The notes below the pieces were generated by a model, which ran no database searches, was not told the origin of the DNA, and was given only the letters and a program-made list of their open reading frames with translations. A DNA stretch of 5,944 bases from Fimbriimonadaceae bacterium (lineage in GTDB: Bacteria > Armatimonadota > Fimbriimonadia > Fimbriimonadales > Fimbriimonadaceae), in NCBI GenBank assembly GCA_025451715.1, contig JANWJY010000127.1:1-5944 (forward strand), given 5' to 3'. This document shows positions 1 through 5,944 of the stretch, in pieces (the stretch's first letter is position 1; each line of letters opens with the position of its first letter). Made by a program: the position numbers and the translations under genes.

Positions 1-1118
1 AGCAGCCCCAGATCGCCCCGCAGAAAAAGGTGACGCTGCCGAACGGCGTCGCGCTCTACGCTGAGCGAATGGAGAAGGCGAACGGGTTCAGCTTGAGCTT
101 TTTCGCCAGCACGCTCGGCGAGCCTGAGAAAGATGGGCAGCGCGGATATCGACACCTCATCGAGCACATCGTCGCAAAGGGAAGGAAGAAAGACATCGAC
201 GCGCGGCTCGAAGTGCGAGGGCTATACCTCACCGCCGACACGCTGCAGGACGGAATCAGGTTTGAGATCGAGGGCGCGTCGGACCAGCTGCCGACCGCGA
301 TCGCGGCACTCACGGAGCTGCTGGAGTTCTCGCAGCTCACACAAGAGGAGATCGACAAGGAGGTTGCGATCGTCAACGAAGAGACCGGCGTGCGCACCTA
401 CGGCTCGCGACTTTTCGCCGCACTCTTCGACACCGGTTTCGGGACGCCTGACCTGGCAGGCAGCCTTTCAGACTTTGCGAAGGCCACGCCCGAAACGTTG
501 CGAGCAGTCTATCAATCCAACTTCGCGCCCGACCGTCTTGCAGTTGCCGTGGTCGGCGACATCGATCCGACGAAGGCGGTCGAGCTGCTCACGAACGTGT
601 TCGGCGGACTTCAGTCGTCTGCGCGCTCGGTGAAACGGAACCGCACGCTCGTGTCTCCACTCAAAGAAGGTTTTGTGCAGGACTCACCGGGGTGCGGGCG
701 CGGAGTCCCCGTCGGCTCGCTCTCGCACCCCGACACCCTCTCGGTGCTTGCCGCGGCTTTCGCGATCGCTTCGGAAGTCAACGGCGCACAGGTCATGTAC
801 TCGCCCACGCCCATCGGAGGGCTGGTCGCGATCGTGCACCCATCGCGCACCGGGCTCGACGACGTCGACCGGTTGGTCGCGGCGGAGGCGAACCGCCTGT
901 TCCGCAACGGGCGCGTGAGCGTGCGGCTCTGGGCCGAGACCGCGGACCAGCGCACCCGCGAAAAGGCGCGCATCTACGGACAGATGCTTTTGCTCGAGAA
1001 CTACTTTAGGATGGAGGACCTCGTTCTGCGCGCGGGCGAGGTCTCGCAGGCGAGCTTTGTCAGCGGTCTGCAGAAGTTTTACTCACGAAGTTGCGTGCGC
1101 GTGGGGGGTGTGCGTTGA
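1..1118 (+). CDS. M16 family zinc metallopeptidase, catalytic subunit (5' end outside window)
   Basis: This is a pitrilysin/insulinase-type (M16) peptidase, probably of subfamily M16B, which cleaves peptides or small proteins inside a closed two-subunit chamber. Numbering from the GTG at 30, the inverted zinc motif HLIEH lies at residues 42-46 (ligands H42 and H46, catalytic E45). The downstream glutamates of the EVAIVNEE stretch are E111 and E118, and E118 is the expected third ligand. A typical M16 segment ending in VVGDIDP (about 174-180) closes the N-terminal half. A degenerate M16 C-terminal half follows; it has a tyrosine (Y257) but no preceding GLxY-type arginine motif. The frame stays open from base 3 through GTG 30, reading QPQIAPQKK before VTLPNG. 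In secreted M16 proteins VTLPNG normally follows the signal peptide, so GTG 30 is probably internal and the gene is cut by the window edge. The stop is at 1116-1118, overlapping the next gene. The family call is firm; the substrate is unknown. Confidence 0.9.
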   Translation, partial: QPQIAPQKKVTLPNGVALYAERMEKANGFSLSFFASTLGEPEKDGQRGYRHLIEHIVAKGRKKDIDARLEVRGLYLTADTLQDGIRFEIEGASDQLPTAIAALTELLEFSQLTQEEIDKEVAIVNEETGVRTYGSRLFAALFDTGFGTPDLAGSLSDFAKATPETLRAVYQSNFAPDRLAVAVVGDIDPTKAVELLTNVFGGLQSSARSVKRNRTLVSPLKEGFVQDSPGCGRGVPVGSLSHPDTLSVLAAAFAIASEVNGAQVMYSPTPIGGLVAIVHPSRTGLDDVDRLVAAEANRLFRNGRVSVRLWAETADQRTREKARIYGQMLLLENYFRMEDLVLRAGEVSQASFVSGLQKFYSRSCVRVGGVR

Positions 1119-2311
1119 TCGCTGCGATCGCGCTGCTCGCGACGGCGAACGCTCCGGTGCGCGTGCTGGAGATGTTGGAAGACAGCCCGTACGTTGTCGT
1201 GCAGACGTACATAAAAGCTCCCGCGAAGATGGGAGAGCGGGAGACCGCCGCGTGGCAGGTGCTCGGGCGCGTGCTGCTCGAGGGCACGATCGAGTACACG
1301 CCGCAGACGTTGCGCGACTACGGTTCGCAGGCGGGCATCGCGCCGAGCGTCACGGTGATGCCCGACTTCATGCGACTGCAGATCGTCCTGCCGAAGAGCG
1401 GGCTCTCGCTCGCAGGCGACTTGACTTTCGCGATCCTCACTCGTCCTGCATTGCGAGAGGAGGACATCGCGAAGGCGATCGTCGCGCTGAGCGGCGAAGA
1501 GAGGACGCCGTGGGTGACTGCGATGTCGGGCGTCGACCTGCGGTACGACCGCCTGCGACAGGGCGACGTGCGGCAAGTCTGGACCCGCGCTGTGCGGCCG
1601 GAGAACATGAACTTCGTGGTCGGTGGAGGGATTGACTCCGGGGCGGGGAAGCAGGAGCTGGAGACGCGGTTTGAAAGGTGGACGGCGCCGCGCGACCCTG
1701 GCCCGCTCCGCGCGGACGGCATGGCCATGCCGAGGATAGCGTATCTCGGGCCGGTGTCGACCTTCATCCTCGGAGGAAGGACGATGACGCCCGCGAGCAC
1801 CGCGAGCGCGGCGAAGCTCGTGGCGGTCTTTGCGCTCGGTGTCGGAAAGGAGAGCTCGATGCACAGGGTGTTGCGCGAAGGGCGCGGGCTTTCTTATTTG
1901 CAGTCCGCCGTGCTGTGGCCAACGAGCACCGGCTGGACGCCTTACTTTACAATGGTCCGTCGGACGACGCCGGATGAGGGGAAGTACGCGGTCGAAATGC
2001 GCGACGCTCTCGCGAAGGACATCGAGGGCTGGAGCACGGCGACGCTGCAGCGCGCGCAGGCGATGACGGAATCGGCGTTCTCGCGCAACTTCTCGATCTC
2101 TCCGATCTGGCTCAGCCCGAGCGGTCCGATGACGACGACCCTCTCCGACCGTTGCGCGTGGCGGGGGTATTTGGAGATGGTCGGTTCCGGCGCGCTTCGC
2201 GAAGAGGTGATGGTCGGGGCGGTGAAGAACGTCGACCTGGACCAGCTCAAGGAGCAGGCGAAGCTGTTGTTGGAGGAGTGCAACGTCGGGTGGCTTCCGG
2301 GACGCCCGTAG
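1091..2311 (+). CDS. M16 family protein, non-catalytic partner subunit with signal peptide
   Basis: This is the second M16 homologue of the pair, 406 residues from a TTG start at 1091. Residues 1-21 form a signal peptide: two arginines, a hydrophobic core ALIAAIALLA, and a cleavage site after ATANA. It is therefore exported. At the place of the zinc motif (about residues 54-60, AWQVLGR) there is no HxxEH, so it cannot bind catalytic zinc. The C-terminal half keeps the classic M16 stretch with LREGRGLSY at 261-269; R262 and Y269 match the R...Y pair that the inactive M16B subunit supplies to the shared active site. The gene overlaps the catalytic subunit by 28 bases. An in-frame TTG at 1115 would instead give a 4-base TTGA overlap, but it removes the arginines of the signal peptide, so I prefer 1091. 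No clear ribosome site precedes either start, so translational coupling is likely. The inactive-subunit role is inferred from the lost motif. Confidence 0.85.
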   Translation: MRARGGCALIAAIALLATANAPVRVLEMLEDSPYVVVQTYIKAPAKMGERETAAWQVLGRVLLEGTIEYTPQTLRDYGSQAGIAPSVTVMPDFMRLQIVLPKSGLSLAGDLTFAILTRPALREEDIAKAIVALSGEERTPWVTAMSGVDLRYDRLRQGDVRQVWTRAVRPENMNFVVGGGIDSGAGKQELETRFERWTAPRDPGPLRADGMAMPRIAYLGPVSTFILGGRTMTPASTASAAKLVAVFALGVGKESSMHRVLREGRGLSYLQSAVLWPTSTGWTPYFTMVRRTTPDEGKYAVEMRDALAKDIEGWSTATLQRAQAMTESAFSRNFSISPIWLSPSGPMTTTLSDRCAWRGYLEMVGSGALREEVMVGAVKNVDLDQLKEQAKLLLEECNVGWLPGRP

Positions 2312-2354
2312 AACTACTGGATTGTTTCTACGATCGCTCTCGGGACAAGTACCA

Positions 2355-2360
2355 TTGAGG
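2355..2360 (+). promoter_or_regulatory. Ribosome binding site of the DUF4382 lipoprotein gene
   Basis: TTGAGG lies four bases before the ATG at 2365. It is a moderate Shine-Dalgarno match and one of the few visible in this window. It supports the start that gives a clean lipoprotein signal peptide. The 53-base gap after the M16 gene shows no convincing terminator hairpin, so read-through from the M16 pair is possible. Confidence 0.5.
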
Positions 2361-2364
2361 CGTC

Positions 2365-3141
2365 ATGCGTCGTTTCTTTCTTGCTTTCGTGGGGCTGTTC
2401 GTTCTTCTGTTGAGTGGCTGCGGCGGCATCAAAGGGGATTACGGAACCCTGTCCCTGGAGTTGGTCGACGCACCCGCGAACGTGTCTTCGTTCAAGGTTC
2501 TTGTGGAGCGCGTGGACGTCGAGATCGGCGGAAACTGGGAGGCAGTCGTGTTCCCGGACCGCGAGTTCGAACTGATGGATCTGTTGTTCGAGCCGGATTC
2601 GCTCGGTGTCGCGGGTCTCTCGGACGGTTCGTACACCGCCGTTCGGATCGTGATCCGCAGCGCGACGGTCGTGGACGCGAACGGGACGCACTCGGTTTCG
2701 ATTCCCGAAGCGATCATGGAGGACGGCCTGGAAGTGCCGGTGCTGTTCGACATGGAGTCGGCCGTGATGACGACCCTGCTGATGGACTTCAACGCCGCGC
2801 GGTCGCTGAAGATCAACCCGGACGGCTCTTATTCGCTGGACCCGGTGATCCCGGTGGTCGTGAAGAGCGAGGCGGGCACCGTGGGCGGGTTTGTCAGGCC
2901 GGGCACGGACGTCGAGGCCGTGTACGTGAGCGGTCCGAACTATGTCGCAGGGACGAGCGTGAACACGGGCCGCTCGCAAGAGGACGGAGCGTTCCGCGTT
3001 TGGGCACTGCTCCCTGGCGAATACCGTTTGGAGCTGACTCACCGCGACCCCTTGACGGGGCACGTCTCGAGCGGGACCGTGACCGGAGTGATCGTGTCGG
3101 CGGGGTCGGACACTCAGCTCGGCCTTGTCAATCTGAACTGA
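2365..3141 (+). CDS. DUF4382 domain lipoprotein with C-terminal carboxypeptidase-regulatory-like domain
   Basis: This is a 258-residue envelope lipoprotein. Residues 1-18 are a type II signal peptide (MRRFF, then a hydrophobic core) ending in the lipobox LLSGC, with C19 as the lipidated cysteine; the mature protein starts CGGIKGDYG. Residues about 27-168 match the DUF4382 pattern: GTLSLELVDAP near the start, a W plus FELMDLL segment (about 58-74), LSDGSYTAVRIVI (85-97), and the closing LLMDFNAARSL and LDPVIPVVV. Residues about 170-258 look like a small beta-sandwich of the carboxypeptidase-regulatory type (EDGAFRVWALLPGEYRLEL). DUF4382 has no established biochemical function; such proteins are usually surface or periplasmic lipoproteins. 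The gene follows the M16 pair by 53 bases on the same strand and may be co-transcribed with it. Its last 14 bases overlap the convergent nuclease gene. The domain call is from remembered family pattern; the function is unknown. Confidence 0.85.
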   Translation: MRRFFLAFVGLFVLLLSGCGGIKGDYGTLSLELVDAPANVSSFKVLVERVDVEIGGNWEAVVFPDREFELMDLLFEPDSLGVAGLSDGSYTAVRIVIRSATVVDANGTHSVSIPEAIMEDGLEVPVLFDMESAVMTTLLMDFNAARSLKINPDGSYSLDPVIPVVVKSEAGTVGGFVRPGTDVEAVYVSGPNYVAGTSVNTGRSQEDGAFRVWALLPGEYRLELTHRDPLTGHVSSGTVTGVIVSAGSDTQLGLVNLN

Positions 3142-3895
3142 CGAAGTCGGGGTGCTTCTTGCACAGCGGCAAGAAGTCGCAGTGCGGGCACAGCTCCTTT
3201 GCGACCGGGACCATGCCTGCGAAGTCCCGGTGCAAGATCTCTTCGCCAAGAACGACGAGGTCGTTCTTGAACGAGTCGAGGTCTTTGGGGACGAACGGGA
3301 ACGTCGCCTTCGTGTTCGACCTGAGTGCGAAGATCGATGCGCTGAGGTTCGCGTCGGGATGCTTTTCTTGCAGCAGCAGCGCGTAGCAGTTCATCGCGAG
3401 GTCGGTGGCGACGTCCTCCGCTGCGACAGTCTGTCGGCCGGACTTGTAGTCGACGATCTCGATCGTCCCGTCCTTGTGCTGGTCGACCCGGTCGACGCGG
3501 CCGAGCAGGACGAACGGCCCGAGGTCGCGCCGAAGCGTCTTCTCGATGTAGATCGTCTCTGCGGTGACGGGCTGTGCACGGAAAGTTTCGATGTAGCTCT
3601 CGACGATCGCCTTTCCTTCGGCCATCGCCTGCATCATCTCTTCTTGGCTGGTGTAGCCGGCGTCGATCCAGCTCTCTTCGAGCGCGGCGACCGCTTCGAG
3701 GGTCGTGGTGACCCCTTTCTCGCCGGAGTCGTGGAACCGCTGGAGAACACCGTGAAGGGTAGAGCCAAAGCTGTAGTAGCTCTTGGACCGCAGGTACCAC
3801 TTGCCCCGGTCGTCGACGTACGTCCATTTGTACTTGTCGGGACAGGCGAGGTACGTGGTGATCTTTGATGGGCTCAGGGTCGGCTTGCGGGGCAC
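3128..3895 (-). CDS. Stand-alone PD-(D/E)XK nuclease of the RecB/Cas4-like (PDDEXK_1) type with Fe-S cysteines
   Basis: This is a 255-residue single-domain nuclease related to the nuclease domains of AddB, RecB and Cas4, predicted to be a cytoplasmic metal-dependent DNA exonuclease. From the GTG start at 3895, the opening LSPSKITTYLACPDKYKW (residues 7-24) is the family's usual N-terminus. Motif GSTLH (44-48) supplies H48. GRVDRVD (132-138) supplies D135, and EIVDYKSG (146-153) supplies the metal and catalytic residues D149 and K151. The glutamine usually four residues before the motif tyrosine (Y171) is alanine here (A167). Four cysteines, C18 and C236/C239/C245 (C-x2-C-x5-C), match the AddB/Cas4 iron-sulfur staple. 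No helicase domain and no Cas gene or repeat array is present. The frame stays open upstream to an ATG at 4117, but that extension lies antisense to the hexosaminidase gene and is low-complexity, so I reject it. No Shine-Dalgarno precedes the GTG. The biological role is unknown. Confidence 0.85.
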   Translation of the reverse strand: MPRKPTLSPSKITTYLACPDKYKWTYVDDRGKWYLRSKSYYSFGSTLHGVLQRFHDSGEKGVTTTLEAVAALEESWIDAGYTSQEEMMQAMAEGKAIVESYIETFRAQPVTAETIYIEKTLRRDLGPFVLLGRVDRVDQHKDGTIEIVDYKSGRQTVAAEDVATDLAMNCYALLLQEKHPDANLSASIFALRSNTKATFPFVPKDLDSFKNDLVVLGEEILHRDFAGMVPVAKELCPHCDFLPLCKKHPDFVSSD

Positions 3896-3939
3896 AAGCG
3901 GAGTATGAAGGATATCGAGGGCGTGCCAGAATCCAATTG
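3896..3939. promoter_or_regulatory. Divergent start region between the nuclease and the hexosaminidase
   Basis: Only 44 bases separate the GTG of the minus-strand nuclease from the ATG of the plus-strand hexosaminidase. Promoters for both must lie here or inside the opposing coding sequence. I see no good -35/-10 pair and no Shine-Dalgarno at a normal distance from either start. A GAGG at 3917-3920 is 19 bases from the hexosaminidase ATG, which is too far. On the plus strand an 11-codon reading frame (ATG 3905 to TGA 3940) ends by sharing its last A with the hexosaminidase ATG (TGATG). It is probably chance, but it could be a coupling leader. The assignment as regulatory rests on position, not on recognised sites. 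Confidence 0.35.
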
Positions 3940-5944
3940 ATGTTTGCGCTCCTTTTCGCAGTTGTTGTTCAGACGGCGCCGGAGCCGGCGGTGTTTCCGC
4001 GGCCGGAGCGGATGGACGTGCTGGGCGGCGCGCCGTTCGAGTTCCGCGTCGGGACGACGGTGTTGACGCGTGAGTCGAGCCCGGCGCTGCACCATCTGAC
4101 CGACATGATGCAATCAATCATTGGGGATGTCGAAATCGTGCGGTCTGCAGACGGCCTTGCTGGAAAGCGGGTCGTGACCGTGCAGAAGAGCGCCGACCTT
4201 CCTTCGGAAGGGTATCGGCTGTTCGCGCAGGGGAACGAGATGGTGATTAGCTTCGGCGGCGACGCGGGGCTGTTCTACGCCGTTCAGACTATTCGGCAGT
4301 TGCTACCAGACTACATTGACCTCCAGGGATTTCGTGGAGGAGATCCGGAGTGGGTCGTTCCGGCAGTGCGGATTGCGGACAAACCGCGGTTTTCGTGGCG
4401 CGGGATGCACTTGGACGTGAGCCGTCACTTTTTCGACGTTCAATTCATCAAGCGGTACATCGACTACATCGCGATGAACAAGATGAACGTGTTCCACTGG
4501 CACCTGATCGACGACGGCGGGTGGAGGATGGAGTCGAAGAACTACCCACTGCTGACGACTATCGGGGGGTGGCGCGCGGGCGGGCCGGGTCAGTGGAGCT
4601 ACACGGACATCCGCATGTTGTTCGACCCACGTGAGAAGCCGCGCTATGGCGGCTTTTACACTCAGGACGAGATTAGGGAGGTGGTGAAGTACGCGGAGGA
4701 GCGTTTTGTGACGGTGGTTCCGGAGATCGAGCTGCCAGGACACACGACGCCATCGATCGTTGTGCATCCGGACCTTGGGTGCGACGGAGTCGCGCCGCCG
4801 AGCGAGAGAGGGCGGACGAACTCGAACGTTTATTGCGCGGGGAAGGAGGGGACGTTCCAGTTCTTGGAAGACGTGCTTGACGAGACGATGGACTTATTCC
4901 CGTCGAAGTGGATCCACATCGGTGGCGACGAGGTGAACAAGTCGTTCTGGAGCAACTGTCCACGTTGCAAGAAGAGGATGTCGGACGAGGGGCTGAAGAA
5001 CGTCGACGAGCTTCAGAGCTACTTCATCAAGCGGATCGAGAAAATGTTGGTCGCTCGTCAAAGGCGCTTGGTCGGGTGGGACGAGATTCTAGAGGGCGGG
5101 CTCGCGCCGGAGGCGACGGTGATGTCTTGGCGGGGCATCGAGGGCGGGATTGCGGCTGCGAAGGCTGGGCACGACGTGGTGATGTCGCCGACTTCGCACT
5201 GTTACTTCGACTACTCGTACGCTCAGACGTCGACGGAGAAGGTTTACGGTTGGGAGCCGGTGCCATCGGAGCTGAGTGCCGAGGAGGGGAGGCACGTGCT
5301 GGGCGGGCAGGCGAACGTTTGGACGGAGTACATCGCGACGGAAGAGCGCTGCGAGTACATGATCTTCCCGCGGATGCTCGCGACGGCGGAGGTCTTGTGG
5401 ACTCCTGTCGTGCGGCGCGACTGGACGAGCTTCTCTTCGCGCTTGATGCGCTACTTCGGGCGGCTTGACGCGATGGGCGTCAACTATCAGATCCCTGCGC
5501 CGGACGTCGAGTTCAATGCGTCCGTGTTCCTGACCCGTGAGACGGTCAACGTGGTTGCGCCGGCGGGATCGCCGTTCACGCTTCGTTACACGACGAACGG
5601 CGAGAACCCGACCGCCGTCTCGGAAGAGTTTAAAGGACCCATGACGATCGACCGCCCTCGCATGTTCAAGTTAGCGCTCGTTTCGGCGGGCGGCAAGGTG
5701 GGCGATGTTGCGACGGTGGACTGCTTCAAGTCTGTTTCGGTGCCTGAGGCGGCCCTTGTGCCCGGACTGCGCTTCTCGGTCTACGAGGGCAAGTGGGACA
5801 AGATGCCGTTCTATGCCGTCATGCAGGATGTCAAGAGCGGGATCGCTTCTGACTTCGACCTGGGGGTGCGCACCCGCGACGACGAGTTCGCGATATCGTT
5901 CAAGGCGTTCATTCGTGTGACCGTTGACGGCATCTATCGGTTCC
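3940..5944 (+). CDS. Family 20 beta-N-acetylhexosaminidase with PA14-like tail (3' end outside window)
   Basis: This GH20 enzyme removes terminal N-acetylglucosamine or N-acetylgalactosamine by substrate-assisted catalysis. The 668 residues seen are open to the window edge. Residues 1 to about 13 form a short hydrophobic leader (MFALLFAVVV) without a basic residue, so export is likely but the signal is atypical. About 17-142 is the GH20b N-terminal domain and about 145-495 the TIM barrel. Key residues: R154 (substrate arginine), D191, H268, the catalytic pair D330-E331 in HIGGDE, W380, W397, Y422, D424, W461 and E463; all expected pocket residues are present, so it should be active. CPRC at 340-343 is typical of many bacterial members. 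About 520-600 is a chitobiase-C/Fn3-like beta domain (YTTNGENPT). From about 608 (PGLRFSVYEGKWD) a PA14-like domain begins and is cut by the edge. The ATG at 3940 is the only good start; no Shine-Dalgarno is visible. Substrates could be chitin oligomers, peptidoglycan pieces or host glycans. Confidence 0.93.
   Translation, partial: MFALLFAVVVQTAPEPAVFPRPERMDVLGGAPFEFRVGTTVLTRESSPALHHLTDMMQSIIGDVEIVRSADGLAGKRVVTVQKSADLPSEGYRLFAQGNEMVISFGGDAGLFYAVQTIRQLLPDYIDLQGFRGGDPEWVVPAVRIADKPRFSWRGMHLDVSRHFFDVQFIKRYIDYIAMNKMNVFHWHLIDDGGWRMESKNYPLLTTIGGWRAGGPGQWSYTDIRMLFDPREKPRYGGFYTQDEIREVVKYAEERFVTVVPEIELPGHTTPSIVVHPDLGCDGVAPPSERGRTNSNVYCAGKEGTFQFLEDVLDETMDLFPSKWIHIGGDEVNKSFWSNCPRCKKRMSDEGLKNVDELQSYFIKRIEKMLVARQRRLVGWDEILEGGLAPEATVMSWRGIEGGIAAAKAGHDVVMSPTSHCYFDYSYAQTSTEKVYGWEPVPSELSAEEGRHVLGGQANVWTEYIATEERCEYMIFPRMLATAEVLWTPVVRRDWTSFSSRLMRYFGRLDAMGVNYQIPAPDVEFNASVFLTRETVNVVAPAGSPFTLRYTTNGENPTAVSEEFKGPMTIDRPRMFKLALVSAGGKVGDVATVDCFKSVSVPEAALVPGLRFSVYEGKWDKMPFYAVMQDVKSGIASDFDLGVRTRDDEFAISFKAFIRVTVDGIYRF

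Noticed and set aside
1079..1864. Long minus-strand open frame of 261 codons opposite the second M16 gene
   Set aside because: It is very rich in R and H with no recognisable domain, as expected for the antisense shadow of a GC-rich gene.
2322..2354. Promoter-like TTGTTT and TACCAT elements upstream of the lipoprotein gene
   Set aside because: The spacing is about 21 bases, both matches are partial, and TACCAT runs up against the ribosome site.
2314..3249. Long minus-strand open frame of 311 codons opposite the lipoprotein gene
   Set aside because: It is an antisense shadow with an H/R/V-rich composition, overlapping both the lipoprotein and the nuclease, whose own frames carry clear domains.
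3128..3895. Possible CRISPR-associated Cas4 and a nearby array
   Set aside because: The nuclease has Cas4-like motifs, but I see no direct repeats with regular spacers and no other Cas gene in the window.
3935..3954. AAGGAG on the minus strand (3954-3949), 11 bases before an in-frame ATT codon (3937-3935), as a possible start for the nuclease
   Set aside because: ATT is a very rare start codon and the 14 extra residues are outside the conserved domain. The match lies in hexosaminidase coding sequence and may be chance.
3896..4117. N-terminal extension of the nuclease frame up to an ATG at 4117 on the minus strand
   Set aside because: The added 74 residues are rich in R, A, P and S, match nothing in the family, and lie antisense to the start of the hexosaminidase. 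The family domain begins right after the GTG at 3895.

Overview
The window is ordinary GC-rich bacterial chromosome, densely coded. It holds five protein genes and no RNA gene, CRISPR array, mobile element or sizeable repeat that I can see. The set includes a lipoprotein with a lipobox, a secreted-type M16 peptidase pair and an export-type glycoside hydrolase. This suggests a free-living heterotroph with much envelope and extracellular protein processing. Start codons include a probable TTG and a probable GTG, and Shine-Dalgarno signals are mostly weak or absent. I cannot name the phylum from this. Armatimonadota, Acidobacteriota or Planctomycetota would all fit, but that is a guess.

Layout. 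Bases 1-1118 (+) hold the 3' part of a zinc-binding M16 peptidase whose true start lies upstream of the window. Bases 1091-2311 (+) hold a second, signal-peptide-bearing M16 protein that has lost the zinc site but keeps the R...Y motif of the C-terminal half. The two genes overlap by a few to 28 bases and look like the active and inactive subunits of an M16B heterodimer. Bases 2365-3141 (+) encode a two-domain lipoprotein: DUF4382 followed by a carboxypeptidase-regulatory-like beta domain. It converges, with a 14-base overlap, on a minus-strand gene (3128-3895). That gene encodes a single-domain RecB/Cas4-like PD-(D/E)XK nuclease with a four-cysteine iron-sulfur signature. Divergent from it, after only 44 bases, a family 20 beta-N-acetylhexosaminidase begins at 3940 and runs off the right edge inside a PA14-like domain.

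How they relate. The M16 pair is a clear functional unit. The lipoprotein may be co-transcribed with it, since the gap is only 53 bases with no visible terminator, but no shared function can be read from the sequence. The hexosaminidase would release terminal GlcNAc/GalNAc from chitin, peptidoglycan or glycan fragments outside the cytoplasm. The nuclease is a cytoplasmic DNA-processing protein with no evident tie to its neighbours. I found no convincing new multi-gene system. The best leads are the stand-alone Fe-S nuclease, the very tight divergent start region, and the uncharacterised DUF4382 lipoprotein.
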